A DNA stretch of 64,000 nucleotides from Microbacterium arabinogalactanolyticum (GTDB lineage Bacteria; Actinomycetota; Actinomycetes; Actinomycetales; Microbacteriaceae), in NCBI RefSeq assembly GCF_030268005.1, contig NZ_BRZC01000004.1, forward strand, positions 1,178,444 through 1,242,443, read 5' to 3'. The stretch's first letter is position 1. Each line of letters starts with the position of its first letter. A program made the translations under genes and the position numbers. The notes beneath the pieces were generated by a model. It made no database searches. It was not told the origin of the DNA and worked only from the letters and a program-made list of their open reading frames with translations. This document shows positions 1 to 8,999 of this stretch, piece by piece.

Positions 1-2235
1 CTCCTCGATGTGGATCGACGAGAGGGTGTCCTCCTTCACCAGATCCTGGCTCAGGATGATGGCGTCCTCGAAGTTGTGGCCCTCCCACGGCATGAACGCG
101 ACGAGCAGGTTCTTGCCGAGCGCGAGCTCGCCGTTGTCGGTGGCGGGACCGTCGGCGATGACCTCGCCGACCTCGACGCGCTCACCGGCGTTGACGATCA
201 CGCGCTGGTTGTAGGACGTGCCCTGGTTCGAGCGGTCGAACTTGCGCAGGTGGTACTCCTGCGTGCCGCCCTCGTCGAGCATGACGACGACGCGGTCCGC
301 GGAGACCTCGCTGACCACACCGGCCTTCAGCGCGGTGACGACGTCACCGGCGTCGATGGCGGTGTAGCCCTCCATACCGGTGCCGACGAGCGGCGAGTCG
401 GAACGGAGCAGCGGCACGGCCTGACGCTGCATGTTGGCACCCATGAGGGCGCGCTGCGCGTCGTCGTGCTCGAGGAACGGCACCAGCGAGGTCGCGACCG
501 ACACCATCTGGCGCGGCGAGACGTCGATGTAGCCGATCTCCTCGGGCAGGAACAGGTCGACCTCACCCGATCCGCCGCGGGGGCGGGCCAGCACGTGGCT
601 CTCGGTGAAGCGGCCGTCTTTCGTGAGGGGCGCGTTCGCCTGGGCGATGTTGAAGTCGGCCTCTTCGGCGGCGGTGAGGTAGTCGATCTGGTCGGTGACC
701 CGGCCGTCCTCGACCTTGCGGTACGGGGTCTCGATGAAACCGAAGGAGTTGATGCGCGCGAACGTGGCGAGCGCACCGATCAGGCCGATGTTCGGGCCTT
801 CAGGGGTCTCGATCGGGCACATGCGGCCGTAGTGCGAGGGGTGGACGTCACGGACCTCGACGCCGGCGCGGTCGCGGCTCAGACCACCGGGGCCGAGGGC
901 CGAGAGGCGGCGCTTGTTGGTCAGACCCGCGAGCGGGTTGTTCTGGTCCATGAACTGCGACAGCTGCGAGGTGCCGAAGAACTCCTTGATCGCGGCCACG
1001 ACGGGACGCACGTTGATCAGGGTCTGCGGGGTGATCGCCTCGATGTCCTGGGTGGTCATGCGCTCGCGGACGACGCGCTCCATGCGGGACAGACCGGTGC
1101 GGACCTGGTTCTGGATCAGCTCGCCCACCGCGCGGATGCGACGGTTGCCGAAGTTGTCGATGTCGTCGACCGCGATGCGGATCTCGGCCTTCTTGCCCGA
1201 GCGGATGCCCTCGAACGACTCGTCGCCGCGGTGCAGGCGCACCAGGTACTTGATCGTCGCGACGATGTCCTCGACGGTCAGCACCGAGTCGGTGAGGGAA
1301 CCTGCCAGGCCCAGCTTCTGGTTGATCTTGTAACGACCCACCTTGGCCAGGTCGTAGCGCTTCGGGTTGAAGTAGAAGTTGTCCAGCAGCGCGCGGGCGG
1401 CCTCGGCGGCGACCTGCTCGCCCGGACGGAGCTTGCGGTAGATGTCGCGGAGCGCGTCCTCCTTGGTGAGGATGGTGTCCTTCGCGAGCGTCTCCTCGAT
1501 GGAGGGGAACCCGGCGAACTCGGCGAGGATCTCCTCGCTGGTCATGCCGAGGGCCTTCAGGAAGACCGTGACCGACTGCTTGCGCTTGCGGTCGACGCGC
1601 ACGCCAACCTGGTCGCGCTTGTCGATCTCGAACTCGAGCCAGGCGCCGCGGCTGGGGATGACGCGCGCGGTGACGATGTCCTTGTCCGAGGTCTTGTCGG
1701 GGGTCTTGTCGAAGTAGACACCCGGCGAGCGGACGAGCTGCGAGACGACGACGCGCTCGGAGCCGTTGATGATGAACGTGCCCTTGTCGGTCTGCAGGGG
1801 GAAGTCGCCCATGAAGACCGTCTGGGTCTTGATCTCACCCGTGAGGTGGTTCATGAACTCGGCCTCGACGTACAGCGGCGCGGCGTAGGTCTTGCCGCGC
1901 TCCTTGCACTCCTCGATCGAGTACTTCTCGGGCTCGAGGTAGGGGTTCGTGAACGAGAGCTGCATGGTCTCGCCGAGGTCCTCGATCGGCGAGATCTCCT
2001 CGAAGATCTCGCCCAGGCCGGACACCTCGGGGACGTCGCTGCGGCCGGCCTTCTTGGCCTCTGCGACCCGGGCCTTCCAGTCGTCGTTCCCGACGAGCCA
2101 GCCGAACGACTCCGTCTGCAGTGCGAGCAGATCGGGAACCGTCAGCGTGTCGGAGATCTTGGCGAACGAGAGGCGGGAGACTCCGCGGCCGTTCTTCTTG
2201 GTGGTGGATGTGGATGCGTTGCGAGCAGCAGCCAA
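1..2235 (-). CDS. rpoB: RNA polymerase beta subunit, 5' 745 codons (3' end outside the window)
   Basis: This is the catalytic beta subunit of RNA polymerase. The gene reads from a TTG at 2235-2233, preceded on the minus strand by GGAGG eight bases upstream, and stays open to base 1 in frame, giving 745 of roughly 1,160 expected codons. The N-terminal lobe text (for example [18 protein letters not shown]) and the rifampicin-binding region ([20 protein letters not shown], about 900-950) are unmistakable. The residue equivalent to E. coli His526 is Asn (codon 916-918). The long plus-strand frame across the gene is an antisense artefact of high GC. A consensus-like promoter lies about 125 bases upstream. 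rpoC would be expected beyond base 1. Confidence 0.98.
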   Translation of the reverse strand, partial: MAAARNASTSTTKKNGRGVSRLSFAKISDTLTVPDLLALQTESFGWLVGNDDWKARVAEAKKAGRSDVPEVSGLGEIFEEISPIEDLGETMQLSFTNPYLEPEKYSIEECKERGKTYAAPLYVEAEFMNHLTGEIKTQTVFMGDFPLQTDKGTFIINGSERVVVSQLVRSPGVYFDKTPDKTSDKDIVTARVIPSRGAWLEFEIDKRDQVGVRVDRKRKQSVTVFLKALGMTSEEILAEFAGFPSIEETLAKDTILTKEDALRDIYRKLRPGEQVAAEAARALLDNFYFNPKRYDLAKVGRYKINQKLGLAGSLTDSVLTVEDIVATIKYLVRLHRGDESFEGIRSGKKAEIRIAVDDIDNFGNRRIRAVGELIQNQVRTGLSRMERVVRERMTTQDIEAITPQTLINVRPVVAAIKEFFGTSQLSQFMDQNNPLAGLTNKRRLSALGPGGLSRDRAGVEVRDVHPSHYGRMCPIETPEGPNIGLIGALATFARINSFGFIETPYRKVEDGRVTDQIDYLTAAEEADFNIAQANAPLTKDGRFTESHVLARPRGGSGEVDLFLPEEIGYIDVSPRQMVSVATSLVPFLEHDDAQRALMGANMQRQAVPLLRSDSPLVGTGMEGYTAIDAGDVVTALKAGVVSEVSADRVVVMLDEGGTQEYHLRKFDRSNQGTSYNQRVIVNAGERVEVGEVIADGPATDNGELALGKNLLVAFMPWEGHNFEDAIILSQDLVKEDTLSSIHIEE

Positions 2236-2360
2236 GGGAGTAACCTCCGTGAGCCCGGGCAGGGGCTGGTCGATTCCTAGACGTCGGTGGAGTGCACGCT
2301 CGAGAACTCAACAATTGCCGACCACCATATGAGGGCATGGAGAAGCGAGCGCAACTACCT

Positions 2361-2389
2361 ACTATAGGCACGAATCGGCGACATGGCAA
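2361..2389 (-). promoter_or_regulatory. Predicted vegetative promoter of rpoB
   Basis: On the minus strand TTGCCA (2384-2389) and TATAGT (2361-2366) are separated by exactly 17 bases, close to the sigma-70/SigA consensus. Transcription would begin near 2354, leaving a leader of about 120 bases before the TTG start. The leader contains TTGTTGAGTTCTCGAG near 2295-2315, which resembles in inverted orientation the boxA-like sequence of actinobacterial rRNA leaders. I see no gene in the whole 2236-2551 interval. Confidence 0.7.
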
Positions 2390-2551
2390 GCTGAATCCTT
2401 GACCAATCCTGAAAGCTGCGGTATGGGTCGCTGAGCCGGGCCCACGCGCCCCCGAGGCTCCGGACGGCGCGAAGCGACGTTCGGAGTGGGGCGTGGGGAT
2501 CGAAGCGCGCTCTCGGTCGGCGGTCGGGAGCCACAGGTAGGGTCGGATGCC

Positions 2552-3778
2552 ATGAAGCGGACCCCGATGGCGCAGCACGCTCCGAATCGCACGCCGACGG
2601 CGTGGGCCACTCTGCTGCGTCTGCTGGGTATAGGACTGGCCGTCGTGACCGTCTCCGCCGTGGCCGTCGCCGGGTACGTCGTGGTCGATCTCACGCAGCG
2701 TGCGGGCGCGGATGCCGTGAAGCTGGAGGCGGCGCCGACAGTGCCGCCGCCGTCACTCGGCGAGTTCGAGGGTCCGTTCTCGATGCTGCTGATCGGCACG
2801 GACGAGTGCGGCGAGGTGTCGAAGCAGGTGCTCGGCGAGCGCTGCCGTCGTGAGGACGGCATCCTGAACGACATCAACCTCCTCGTGCATGTCTCGGCGG
2901 CGCCGCGGCACGTGACCGTGGTGTCGCTCCCCCGCGACCTGATGCTGAAGGTGCCGGACTGCAGGCGCGAGGACGGCAGCACGGCATCCGGAATGCGCAA
3001 GGCACCCATCAACACCGTCTACTCCCACGCCGGGCTGTCCTGCGTCGCGAAGACGGTGTCTGAGCTGAGCGGGATGGACATCGGCTTCGCCGCGAAGCTC
3101 AGCTTCGACGGCGTGATGAAGATCACGGATGCCATCGGCGGCGTCGAGGTGTGCATCGGACCGAAGGGCCTGCACGACAAGAAGTACACCGGGATCGACT
3201 GGCCGCCGGGACCGAGGACGATCAAGGGGTTGGAGGCCCTGCAGTTCATCCGGGTGCGGCACGGGATCGGCAACAACAGCGACCTGTCTCGCATCTCCAA
3301 CCAGCAGCAGTACATGTCGCGGCTGGCGCGCACGATCCTCAGCAGCGAGACGCTCACCGACATCCCCAAGATGCTGCGTCTGGCCAGCACGATCGTGGAC
3401 AACGTGCAGGCGAGCGACGAGCTGGCCGACCCTGTCCGCCTGGCGCAGCTCGCACTGACCATGAAGGGCGTGCGCTACGACGACTTCCTCTTCCTGCAGC
3501 TGCCCACGCTCGACGACCCGGATGCGCCGACTCGGCGCGTGGTGGAGAACACCGGCGCAGCGAAGCCGATGTGGGAGGCGATCAGGAACGGCGGGTCCAT
3601 GCAGATCACCGGCGCCGCGAGCAACGGCGGCAGCGCGACGGTCGAGACACCTGCCACGCCTCCGCCCCCGACAGCCCCCTCCCCGACTCCGTCGTCGACT
3701 CCCCCGGACACCACCGTGCTCCCCTCCGAGATCACCGGCATCGACCTCAACCAGGAGACCTGCACCGGCAGCCACTGA
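2552..3778 (+). CDS. LytR-CpsA-Psr (LCP) family cell wall glycopolymer ligase
   Basis: LCP proteins transfer undecaprenyl-pyrophosphate-linked glycopolymers onto peptidoglycan at the outer face of the membrane. The 408-residue product has one N-terminal membrane anchor (about 19-44), then the LCP core (about 70-290) with GTDE, SLPRDL, NTVYSHAG, IGGVEVCI and the RVRHG...DLSRISNQQQ block. The tail is Pro/Thr-rich. I chose the ATG at 2552 because TAGGGT lies 8 bases upstream, as in other leaderless starts here. The 22 codons in front look like non-coding sequence in the same frame. The acceptor polymer cannot be read from the sequence. The gene stands alone and the next one starts 22 bases downstream. 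Confidence 0.92.
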   Translation: MKRTPMAQHAPNRTPTAWATLLRLLGIGLAVVTVSAVAVAGYVVVDLTQRAGADAVKLEAAPTVPPPSLGEFEGPFSMLLIGTDECGEVSKQVLGERCRREDGILNDINLLVHVSAAPRHVTVVSLPRDLMLKVPDCRREDGSTASGMRKAPINTVYSHAGLSCVAKTVSELSGMDIGFAAKLSFDGVMKITDAIGGVEVCIGPKGLHDKKYTGIDWPPGPRTIKGLEALQFIRVRHGIGNNSDLSRISNQQQYMSRLARTILSSETLTDIPKMLRLASTIVDNVQASDELADPVRLAQLALTMKGVRYDDFLFLQLPTLDDPDAPTRRVVENTGAAKPMWEAIRNGGSMQITGAASNGGSATVETPATPPPPTAPSPTPSSTPPDTTVLPSEITGIDLNQETCTGSH

Positions 3779-3800
3779 CGCGCTCGGTAGGCTCGTTCCC

Positions 3801-4670
3801 ATGGGACGAGCACGCGGGAAGGATGCCGAGAACCCGCGTGCGCGGCTGGACCACGGCGGCACCGCCGAGATCGCGCCGAGCGAGTTCACCAGCGGCTTCG
3901 AGCTGATCGTCGACGGCACGCCGCAGTCTCACGTCGATCTCGAGGACCCCACGCATCTGCACTTCGAGTACATCGTGCGGATGGGCGCCGTGATCGATCA
4001 GCTCGGACCTTCGGCATCCGCTCCGCTGAGCGTGGTGCACCTGGGTGCGGGCGCGCTCACCATCCCTCGCTACATCGACGCGACCCGACCGGGTTCGCGG
4101 CAGCAGGTGATCGAGTGGGAGGCGCCCCTGGTCGCGCTGGTGCGCGAGCATCTGCCGCTGCCGCGCGGCGCGGCCGTCCGCATCCGCATCGGCGACGCCC
4201 GCGAGGGGCTGAAGCGGCTCCCTCCCGCACTGCACGGACAGTGCGATCTGGTGGTGTCGGATGTGTTCTCGGGCGCGCAGACCCCCGCGCATCTCACCAG
4301 CGTGGAGTTCTACCGCGAGATCGCCGAGCTTCTGGCGCCCGGCGGTGTGCTGCTCGTGAACGTCGCCGACGGACCCGGCCTCGCCTTCGCCCGGCGGCAG
4401 GTCGCCACCGCCGCGACGGTGTTCCCCGAGGTGGCGCTGCTCGCCGACACGCAGGTGCTCAAGGGCCGCCGGTTCGGGAACCTCGTGCTCGCGGCATCCG
4501 CTCTGCCCCTGCCCACCGACTGGCTGCCGCGGATGCTGGCGGCCGGCCCCCACCCCGCCAAGATCGCGCAGGGCGAGGAGGTCGCGGCGTTCGCCCGCGG
4601 CGCGTCGATCGCGACGGATGCGGATGCCGTGGCCTCTCCGCGTCCGGACTCGAGCCTCTTCCTGCGCTGA
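3801..4670 (+). CDS. Spermidine synthase-like protein (Rossmann methyltransferase fold)
   Basis: The 289-residue product resembles the actinobacterial spermidine-synthase-like proteins. It has a nucleotide-binding loop (VVHLGAGALTIPRY), an acidic residue after strand 2 (VIEWE), a GDAREGL motif and the VVSDVFSG region where true polyamine synthases keep their catalytic Asp. The second acidic residue of the usual DSSD signature is not obvious, so aminopropyl transfer is uncertain; another SAM- or decarboxy-SAM-dependent reaction is possible. The start at 3801 has TAGGCT seven bases upstream, pointing to a leaderless transcript separate from the LCP gene. Confidence 0.75.
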   Translation: MGRARGKDAENPRARLDHGGTAEIAPSEFTSGFELIVDGTPQSHVDLEDPTHLHFEYIVRMGAVIDQLGPSASAPLSVVHLGAGALTIPRYIDATRPGSRQQVIEWEAPLVALVREHLPLPRGAAVRIRIGDAREGLKRLPPALHGQCDLVVSDVFSGAQTPAHLTSVEFYREIAELLAPGGVLLVNVADGPGLAFARRQVATAATVFPEVALLADTQVLKGRRFGNLVLAASALPLPTDWLPRMLAAGPHPAKIAQGEEVAAFARGASIATDADAVASPRPDSSLFLR

Positions 4671-4765
4671 CATCCTGTTCCGGTCCGCTCCTCGCAGGGC
4701 GTGCCTCGCCCCGTTCCCAGGTCGGCGATGCAGACTGGATGCTGCGCGGAGAGGAGCCAGCAGTC

Positions 4766-5296
4766 GTGAATTTGATCCAGGGTTACGACCCCGACACCCT
4801 TCGTGAGATCGTCAGCGAGCGCGAGTGCCTGATGCGGCTCGCCGAGATCGAGAACCAGCGCAGCCTGCCGGTGCTGCTCGAGCGCGTGTGGCTGCTCAAG
4901 GTGCTCGATCGCCTCGACGAGGCCCTCGAGACCGCCGAGGAGACCGTGCGCCAGGCGCGGATGGCCGGCACCCGCAAGGACCTGCTTCGGGCGCGCGTGC
5001 TGCACGCCACCGTGCTGCAGCATCGCGGTGCACATGCCGCAGCCGCGCTGGAGCTCGCCCACAGCGCGAGTGAGGCGGAGGGCCAGGGCTGGATCGGCAT
5101 CGCGGCCTTCGCTCATCAGCACCACGGGAAGAACGCCTACGAGGCACGCGACTTCGAACAGGCCCGCGACAGCTTCAAGCGCTCCCTGTTCCTGCGTCGC
5201 GAGGCCGGCGCCGATGACGCCGAGCTGGAGCAGGCGCTGCGCGCCATCGAGGCCGCAGAGCGCCGCAGCGCCGAGGGCGCCGACGCACTGGTCTGA
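4766..5296 (+). CDS. TPR-like helical repeat protein of unknown function
   Basis: The 176-residue product is almost wholly helical. It has repeated helix pairs (LPVLLERVWLLKVLDRLDEA, then LARVLHATVLQHRGAHAAA-like text, then ARDFEQARDSFKRSLFLR) that look like tetratricopeptide repeats, usually protein-binding scaffolds. There is no signal peptide or membrane segment, so it is probably cytoplasmic. I start it at the GTG at 4766, which has GAGAGGAG nine bases upstream. An in-frame ATG at 4739 is the alternative and would add nine residues. The partner and role are unknown. Confidence 0.72.
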   Translation: MNLIQGYDPDTLREIVSERECLMRLAEIENQRSLPVLLERVWLLKVLDRLDEALETAEETVRQARMAGTRKDLLRARVLHATVLQHRGAHAAAALELAHSASEAEGQGWIGIAAFAHQHHGKNAYEARDFEQARDSFKRSLFLRREAGADDAELEQALRAIEAAERRSAEGADALV

Positions 5297-5325
5297 GGAC
5301 AGGATCCTGAGCCCGGTCCGCCCCG

Positions 5326-5346
5326 GCTCGCTGAGCCCGTCGAAGC
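5326..5346. repeat. Copy of the GCTTCGACNGGCTCAGC-type dispersed intergenic word
   Basis: On the plus strand this reads GCTCGCTGAGCCCGTCGAAG followed by C, the complement of the GCTTCGAC-GGCTCAGCGAGC word that I recall as dispersed in intergenic DNA of many high-GC bacteria. It lies 38 bases before the SprT-like gene. Only this copy was noticed in the window, so its repeat status rests on general knowledge. Confidence 0.4.
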
Positions 5347-5383
5347 GGAGCCCGATGTCGGCCGACGGCTTTACTCTGATCTC

Positions 5384-5872
5384 ATGGCCGATCTGAACCG
5401 CGTGCGAGTCTGGGCACAGGCGCTGATCGACATGCACCTCGACGACACGTGGAGCTTCGACTTCGACCACGCCAAGCGACGCGCGGGGCTGTGCGACTAC
5501 CGGCGCAAGCGCATCACCGTGTCCCGCTACCTGGCCGCCCGGTTCGAGGATGACGAGATCCATCAGACGCTGCTGCACGAGGTCGCGCACGCCGTCGCCG
5601 GGCACACCGCCGCGCACGGGCCGGAGTGGAAGCGCGTCGCGCGGGACCTCGGCTATGTGGGCGGCACCACCCACCACGGCGAGACGGCCACCGAGCTCGC
5701 CCCCTGGGTGGGCACCTGCCCCGTCGGACACGTCACCTACCGGCATCGCCGCCCCGCTCGCGAGACGTCCTGCGCGCGATGCTCACGCAGCTTCGACAAC
5801 CGCTACCTGTTCGCGTGGACCCGCCGCGAGATCACGGCCGCCGACCGCCGCGCCGCCCAGCTCCCCCGCTGA
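5384..5872 (+). CDS. SprT-like zinc metalloprotease domain protein
   Basis: The 162-residue product carries the zinc metallopeptidase motif HEVAH (residues 65-69), followed by GHTAAHGPEW, as in the SprT-like family related to the DNA-protein crosslink protease Spartan. The C-terminal part (CPVGH...SCARCSRSF) looks like the family's zinc ribbon. A role in processing protein or protein-DNA complexes is inferred from the family only. The ATG at 5384 has TACTCT six bases upstream, consistent with a leaderless mRNA. A 100-base tandem repeat follows the gene. Confidence 0.85.
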   Translation: MADLNRVRVWAQALIDMHLDDTWSFDFDHAKRRAGLCDYRRKRITVSRYLAARFEDDEIHQTLLHEVAHAVAGHTAAHGPEWKRVARDLGYVGGTTHHGETATELAPWVGTCPVGHVTYRHRRPARETSCARCSRSFDNRYLFAWTRREITAADRRAAQLPR

Positions 5873-5920
5873 CCGATCGATCCGGCAGCGTCCGCGCCCG
5901 AACTCTGCTCCGTTCGACGC

Positions 5921-6104
5921 GCGCCTCACGCGGAAATGTGCGCTTCGCGCGGAGAGAACCCCGGAATCCATCCGCGGGAACTGCACAAACCCGCAGGAAA
6001 CGCACGCCCTCAGCATCCGTGCGCCTCGCGCGGAAAAGTCCACTTCGCGCGGAGAGCATCCGGGATTCCATCCGCTGCACGCGCACAGCCCGCGCGAGGC
6101 GCAC
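5921..6104. repeat. Two-unit, 100-base-period repeat with an inverted third arm
   Basis: Bases 5921-5975 and 6021-6075 align without gaps over 55 positions with 8 mismatches, exactly 100 bases apart. The word GTGCGCCTCGCGCGG at 6019-6033 recurs as its perfect reverse complement at 6090-6104. The element fills the gap between the convergent SprT-like and DUF3054 genes, so it could act as a two-way terminator. There is no coding sequence in 5873-6131. Confidence 0.7.
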
Positions 6105-6131
6105 GGCGGCGGAGCGGCGTGTGTGCGGGGG

Positions 6132-6506
6132 TCAGGCCTGCTCGCGCGGGCCGCGGTAGCGGCGCACGAGCAGCGCGATCAGGCGCCAGCCGAGCAGGAA
6201 GACACCCAGGACCACGGTCGCCACGATGATGAACGGCGCCTGGGCGGTGTCGCCTGTGGCGATGCGCAGCAGCATCCCGCCGGCGACCGTCACGATCCAG
6301 GCGACCACTCCCCAGCCCAGCGACCAGGGGCGGCGCGGGCGTGCCGGCACGAGCATCGCGAGCAAGTGCCCGACGACCAGGGCGACGAGGAACGGCCACG
6401 CGGTGATGAGGAACCCGATCGGGTCCTCACCGTGCGACGCGCGCCCGATGACGGCGAAGATCAGCACCAGCACGGCGTCGAGCACGAAGGCGGGAAGGTA
6501 CCTCAT
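6132..6506 (-). CDS. DUF3054 family four-helix membrane protein
   Basis: The 124-residue product has four clear hydrophobic segments separated by short loops and a basic C-terminal tail. It matches the small actinobacterial DUF3054 family, which I recognise by its VLIFAVIGRASHGE and PFLVALVVGHL stretches. Function is unknown. The ATG at 6506 has TAGGGT six bases upstream on the minus strand, so the transcript is probably leaderless. The next upstream gene on this strand ends 73 bases away, so the two could be separate units. Confidence 0.75.
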   Translation of the reverse strand: MRYLPAFVLDAVLVLIFAVIGRASHGEDPIGFLITAWPFLVALVVGHLLAMLVPARPRRPWSLGWGVVAWIVTVAGGMLLRIATGDTAQAPFIIVATVVLGVFLLGWRLIALLVRRYRGPREQA

Positions 6507-6579
6507 GCAAGAACCCTATGCGCATCCGCCGGCGGCCCGGCGCGGCGCGCGGCGCACGCCGGCAAACACGGGAACGCCC

Positions 6580-7242
6580 TCAGACGAAGCGCTCGAAGGA
6601 GCCGTCGCGCAGCACGGGGACGGCGTCCACGGCATCCGGCTCAGCCGCCTCCTCCGTGGTCGCGGGGCGGATGCCCGCCTCGACCATCCGCGCGGTCGAG
6701 GCCACTCCGTCCACCAGCTCGCGTCCCGACCCACTGGCGCTGAGCAGGTGCCGCAGAGCCCGGCGCAGGGCGCGGAACGACTCGGCGGCAACAGCCGCAT
6801 CGGGCGAGGAGTGATCGATGCCGAGGTCGGTCAGCGCGGCGATCACGGCCCCCGCACCGAGCTGGTCCTCGACGGCGAAGCGCAGGTCGCCGGTGGGGGT
6901 CCTCTCCCCCGCGGCGATCACGGTCACCGACGTGCGTGCAGCGCGGCGCTCCTGCAGAGTCATGACGGCACGGGCGGTCGCCGCGGCGTTTCGGATGCCG
7001 CCGACCAGCACGATCGCCCCTGTCTCAGCCGCCGCGGTCGCCACGTCGGCGCCGTTGGACGACCAGATCCGGGCATCCGCCAGCTCGACGGAACGCCCCT
7101 CGGCGACGAGGTTCGCCAGCGTCGACGAGAACCGCAGCACGTCGACGACCACGACGATGTCGGCCGGGGCCAGCCGGGCCAGCCCCTCCGCACCCCACTC
7201 GACGCGGACCTGGTAATGCGACTGATCGAACGGCGACGGCAT
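6580..7242 (-). CDS. ComB-family 2-phosphosulfolactate phosphatase-like protein
   Basis: The 220-residue product matches the ComB family, Mg-dependent phosphatases named for 2-phosphosulfolactate in coenzyme M synthesis. Features include the VVVDVLRFSSTLANLV block near the N-terminus, the VGGIRNAAATA segment and the FAVEDQLGAGAVIAAL region. Actinobacteria do not make coenzyme M, so the true substrate is probably a different small phosphoester and no other coenzyme M genes are nearby. The ATG at 7242 has TAGGCT six bases upstream. Intergenic elements B and C lie upstream, between this gene and the ABC permease. Confidence 0.8.
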   Translation of the reverse strand: MPSPFDQSHYQVRVEWGAEGLARLAPADIVVVVDVLRFSSTLANLVAEGRSVELADARIWSSNGADVATAAAETGAIVLVGGIRNAAATARAVMTLQERRAARTSVTVIAAGERTPTGDLRFAVEDQLGAGAVIAALTDLGIDHSSPDAAVAAESFRALRRALRHLLSASGSGRELVDGVASTARMVEAGIRPATTEEAAEPDAVDAVPVLRDGSFERFV

Positions 7243-7323
7243 CTCTCCAGCCTATTGCCCAGGATGCCGCCACCCGTCGCCCGTTCCCGCCCGCCGACCC
7301 AGCACCCGCCGACGCTTCGGCCC

Positions 7324-7407
7324 GGATCAGAAACGCATCCCCGGTCGCCTCCGGAGATGCGTTTCTGATCCACGCTGCGGGCGCGGATGCACTTCTGATC
7401 CACGCTG
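7324..7407. repeat. Palindromic element B: 16-base hairpin plus a third copy
   Basis: GGATCAGAAACGCATC (7324-7339) is perfectly complementary to 7356-7371. A third copy of the right arm and its flank (7386-7407) matches 7356-7377 at 20 of 22 positions. The element lies between two genes transcribed toward the left, downstream of the ABC permease. There is no T-run. It shares its plan, but not its sequence, with several other intergenic elements here. Confidence 0.75.
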
Positions 7408-7439
7408 TGCCGGTGGGCGCCGGCCGACTGCTCGATGAT

Positions 7440-7503
7440 GCCGAGCCACCACGCAGATCACAGTGATCCGCGAGGTGGCTCGGCGATTGCGTGGTGGCTC
7501 GGC
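7440..7503. repeat. Palindromic element C: three-copy arm, same family as element D
   Basis: GCCGAGCCACCACGC (7440-7454) is the exact reverse complement of 7489-7503, with a third copy differing by one base at 7470-7484. The 63 bases 7441-7503 align without gaps to 47291-47353 with 8 mismatches (about 87 percent). The element sits just past the stop of the permease gene that ends at 7524, where a terminator would be expected. Confidence 0.8.
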
Positions 7504-7523
7504 ACGGCCGGATCCCGCCCCAC

Positions 7524-8999
7524 TCAGTCGGCGGCGAGTGCTTCGACGGGAGCGACCCGGGTCGCCAGGCGAGTGGGCGTCACCGCGGCGATCACGGTGA
7601 GCAGGGCGGTGGCGACGACGATCGCGGCGACGGGCATCCACGGCACAGCCGGGTACACGAACCCGGCGGGCTCGAAGCTCGGCAGCACGGGCACCGCGCC
7701 CAGCAGCGACTGCGCGGCGATCCAGCCGTACACGACGCCGAGGACGAGCCCGGTCAGAGTCGCCGCGACCGTGATGTGCACGGCCTCCAGCAGCACCATC
7801 CGCCGCACCTGTGCACCAGTCAGCCCGATCGCGCGCAGCAGGCCCAGCTCGCGGCGGCGCTGCACGACGCCGATCGTGAGCAGGTTCACCAGGCCCACGG
7901 CGGCGATCACGGCCGACACCGCCACGAGCACCATCATGATGTTCGCGAAGGCGTCCATCGGCGCGAAGAAGTCGGAGGGCACGTCGTCCGTCTGCCGCAT
8001 CATGAGCGCCTTCGACGACTCCAGTGCGACGGCGAACATGGTCACGAGGGCGACGCCCATCACCACGCCGATCGCCATCCGGCTGGACCGCTCCGGATAG
8101 CGCAGGGCGTTCTCCGCGGCCAGGCGCGCGGTGGCGCCCCTGCCGAACAGGCGTCCGACCAGCCGCAGCACGGGCGGCATGAACAGGGCCGCGCCGGTCA
8201 CGATGCCGGTGAACGAGAAGACGCCGCCGAAGAACGCGACCACCACGCCCAGCGGGGTGATCAGGCCGATCACGACGCCGGCAGCCAGCAGGGCCGCGCC
8301 GATCAGCAGCAGCACGAGCGCGCCGACGTGCTTGCCGCGACGGCCGGCGACCTCGTCATGCGTGCGCTCGACGGAACCGCCCAGTGCCTGCAGAGGGGTG
8401 ACCGTCAGCACCCGGCGCGAGCCGATGTACGCGGCGAGCCAGGTCGTGAGCGCGACGCCGATCACCGGCAGCGCGATACCGGGCTGCACGAGCGTGACGC
8501 TCTCCGGAACGCTCGGCATCAGGCTCTGACCGATCAGCATCCCGACGCCGGACAGGGCCAGACCGACGACCAGCCCGATCGCGGCGCCGATCAGTCCCAC
8601 GACGAGACCCTGACCGGTCACCTCGGCGCGCTGCGACCGGGCGGATGCCCCGATCAGCCGCATCAGCGCGATGCGGCGCGTGCGCCCGGCGATGATCGTG
8701 GAGAAGGTGTTCGCGGTGACAACGGCGGCGACGTACATCGCGACCCCGGTCAGCAGCACCGACAGGATGATCACGACGATCGCGAGGGTCTCGCTGTCGC
8801 CGATGAACGGGTCGGCCTGCAGCACGGCGCCGATGTAGGCGGTGACCTCGACGAGGAACACGCCGAAAGCGGCGGCGAGCGCCGCGACGAGCACGCTCGC
8901 ACCCATGCCGCGCTCGCGCAGCCACGCCAGCCGCGGGCGGGTCGCCGCCGTCTCCGGCACGACCGTGCCGATGGCGGTGTCCGAGGCGACGGCGGTCAT
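7524..8999 (-). CDS. FtsX/MacB-like ABC transporter permease
   Basis: The 491-residue permease has an N-terminal membrane segment after about residue 35 and two FtsX-type helix bundles (roughly 70-170 and 370-480), with FADDPF-like loops and the GLLRAIGLTGAQVRRM motif of the FtsX fold. With the overlapping ATPase it would form a MacB/LolCDE-type mechanotransmission ABC system acting on the cell envelope rather than a classic importer. Its ATG overlaps the stop codon of the ATPase gene in an ATGA, so the two are translationally coupled. The substrate is unknown. Confidence 0.88.
   Translation of the reverse strand: MTAVASDTAIGTVVPETAATRPRLAWLRERGMGASVLVAALAAAFGVFLVEVTAYIGAVLQADPFIGDSETLAIVVIILSVLLTGVAMYVAAVVTANTFSTIIAGRTRRIALMRLIGASARSQRAEVTGQGLVVGLIGAAIGLVVGLALSGVGMLIGQSLMPSVPESVTLVQPGIALPVIGVALTTWLAAYIGSRRVLTVTPLQALGGSVERTHDEVAGRRGKHVGALVLLLIGAALLAAGVVIGLITPLGVVVAFFGGVFSFTGIVTGAALFMPPVLRLVGRLFGRGATARLAAENALRYPERSSRMAIGVVMGVALVTMFAVALESSKALMMRQTDDVPSDFFAPMDAFANIMMVLVAVSAVIAAVGLVNLLTIGVVQRRRELGLLRAIGLTGAQVRRMVLLEAVHITVAATLTGLVLGVVYGWIAAQSLLGAVPVLPSFEPAGFVYPAVPWMPVAAIVVATALLTVIAAVTPTRLATRVAPVEALAAD

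Noticed and set aside
10..2280. 756-codon open frame on the plus strand opposite rpoB
   Set aside because: It is antisense to a universally conserved gene, has no family resemblance and is typical of third-position GC bias.
5921..6104. Possible CRISPR array
   Set aside because: Only two diverged units with a 100-base period, no uniform spacers and no cas genes.
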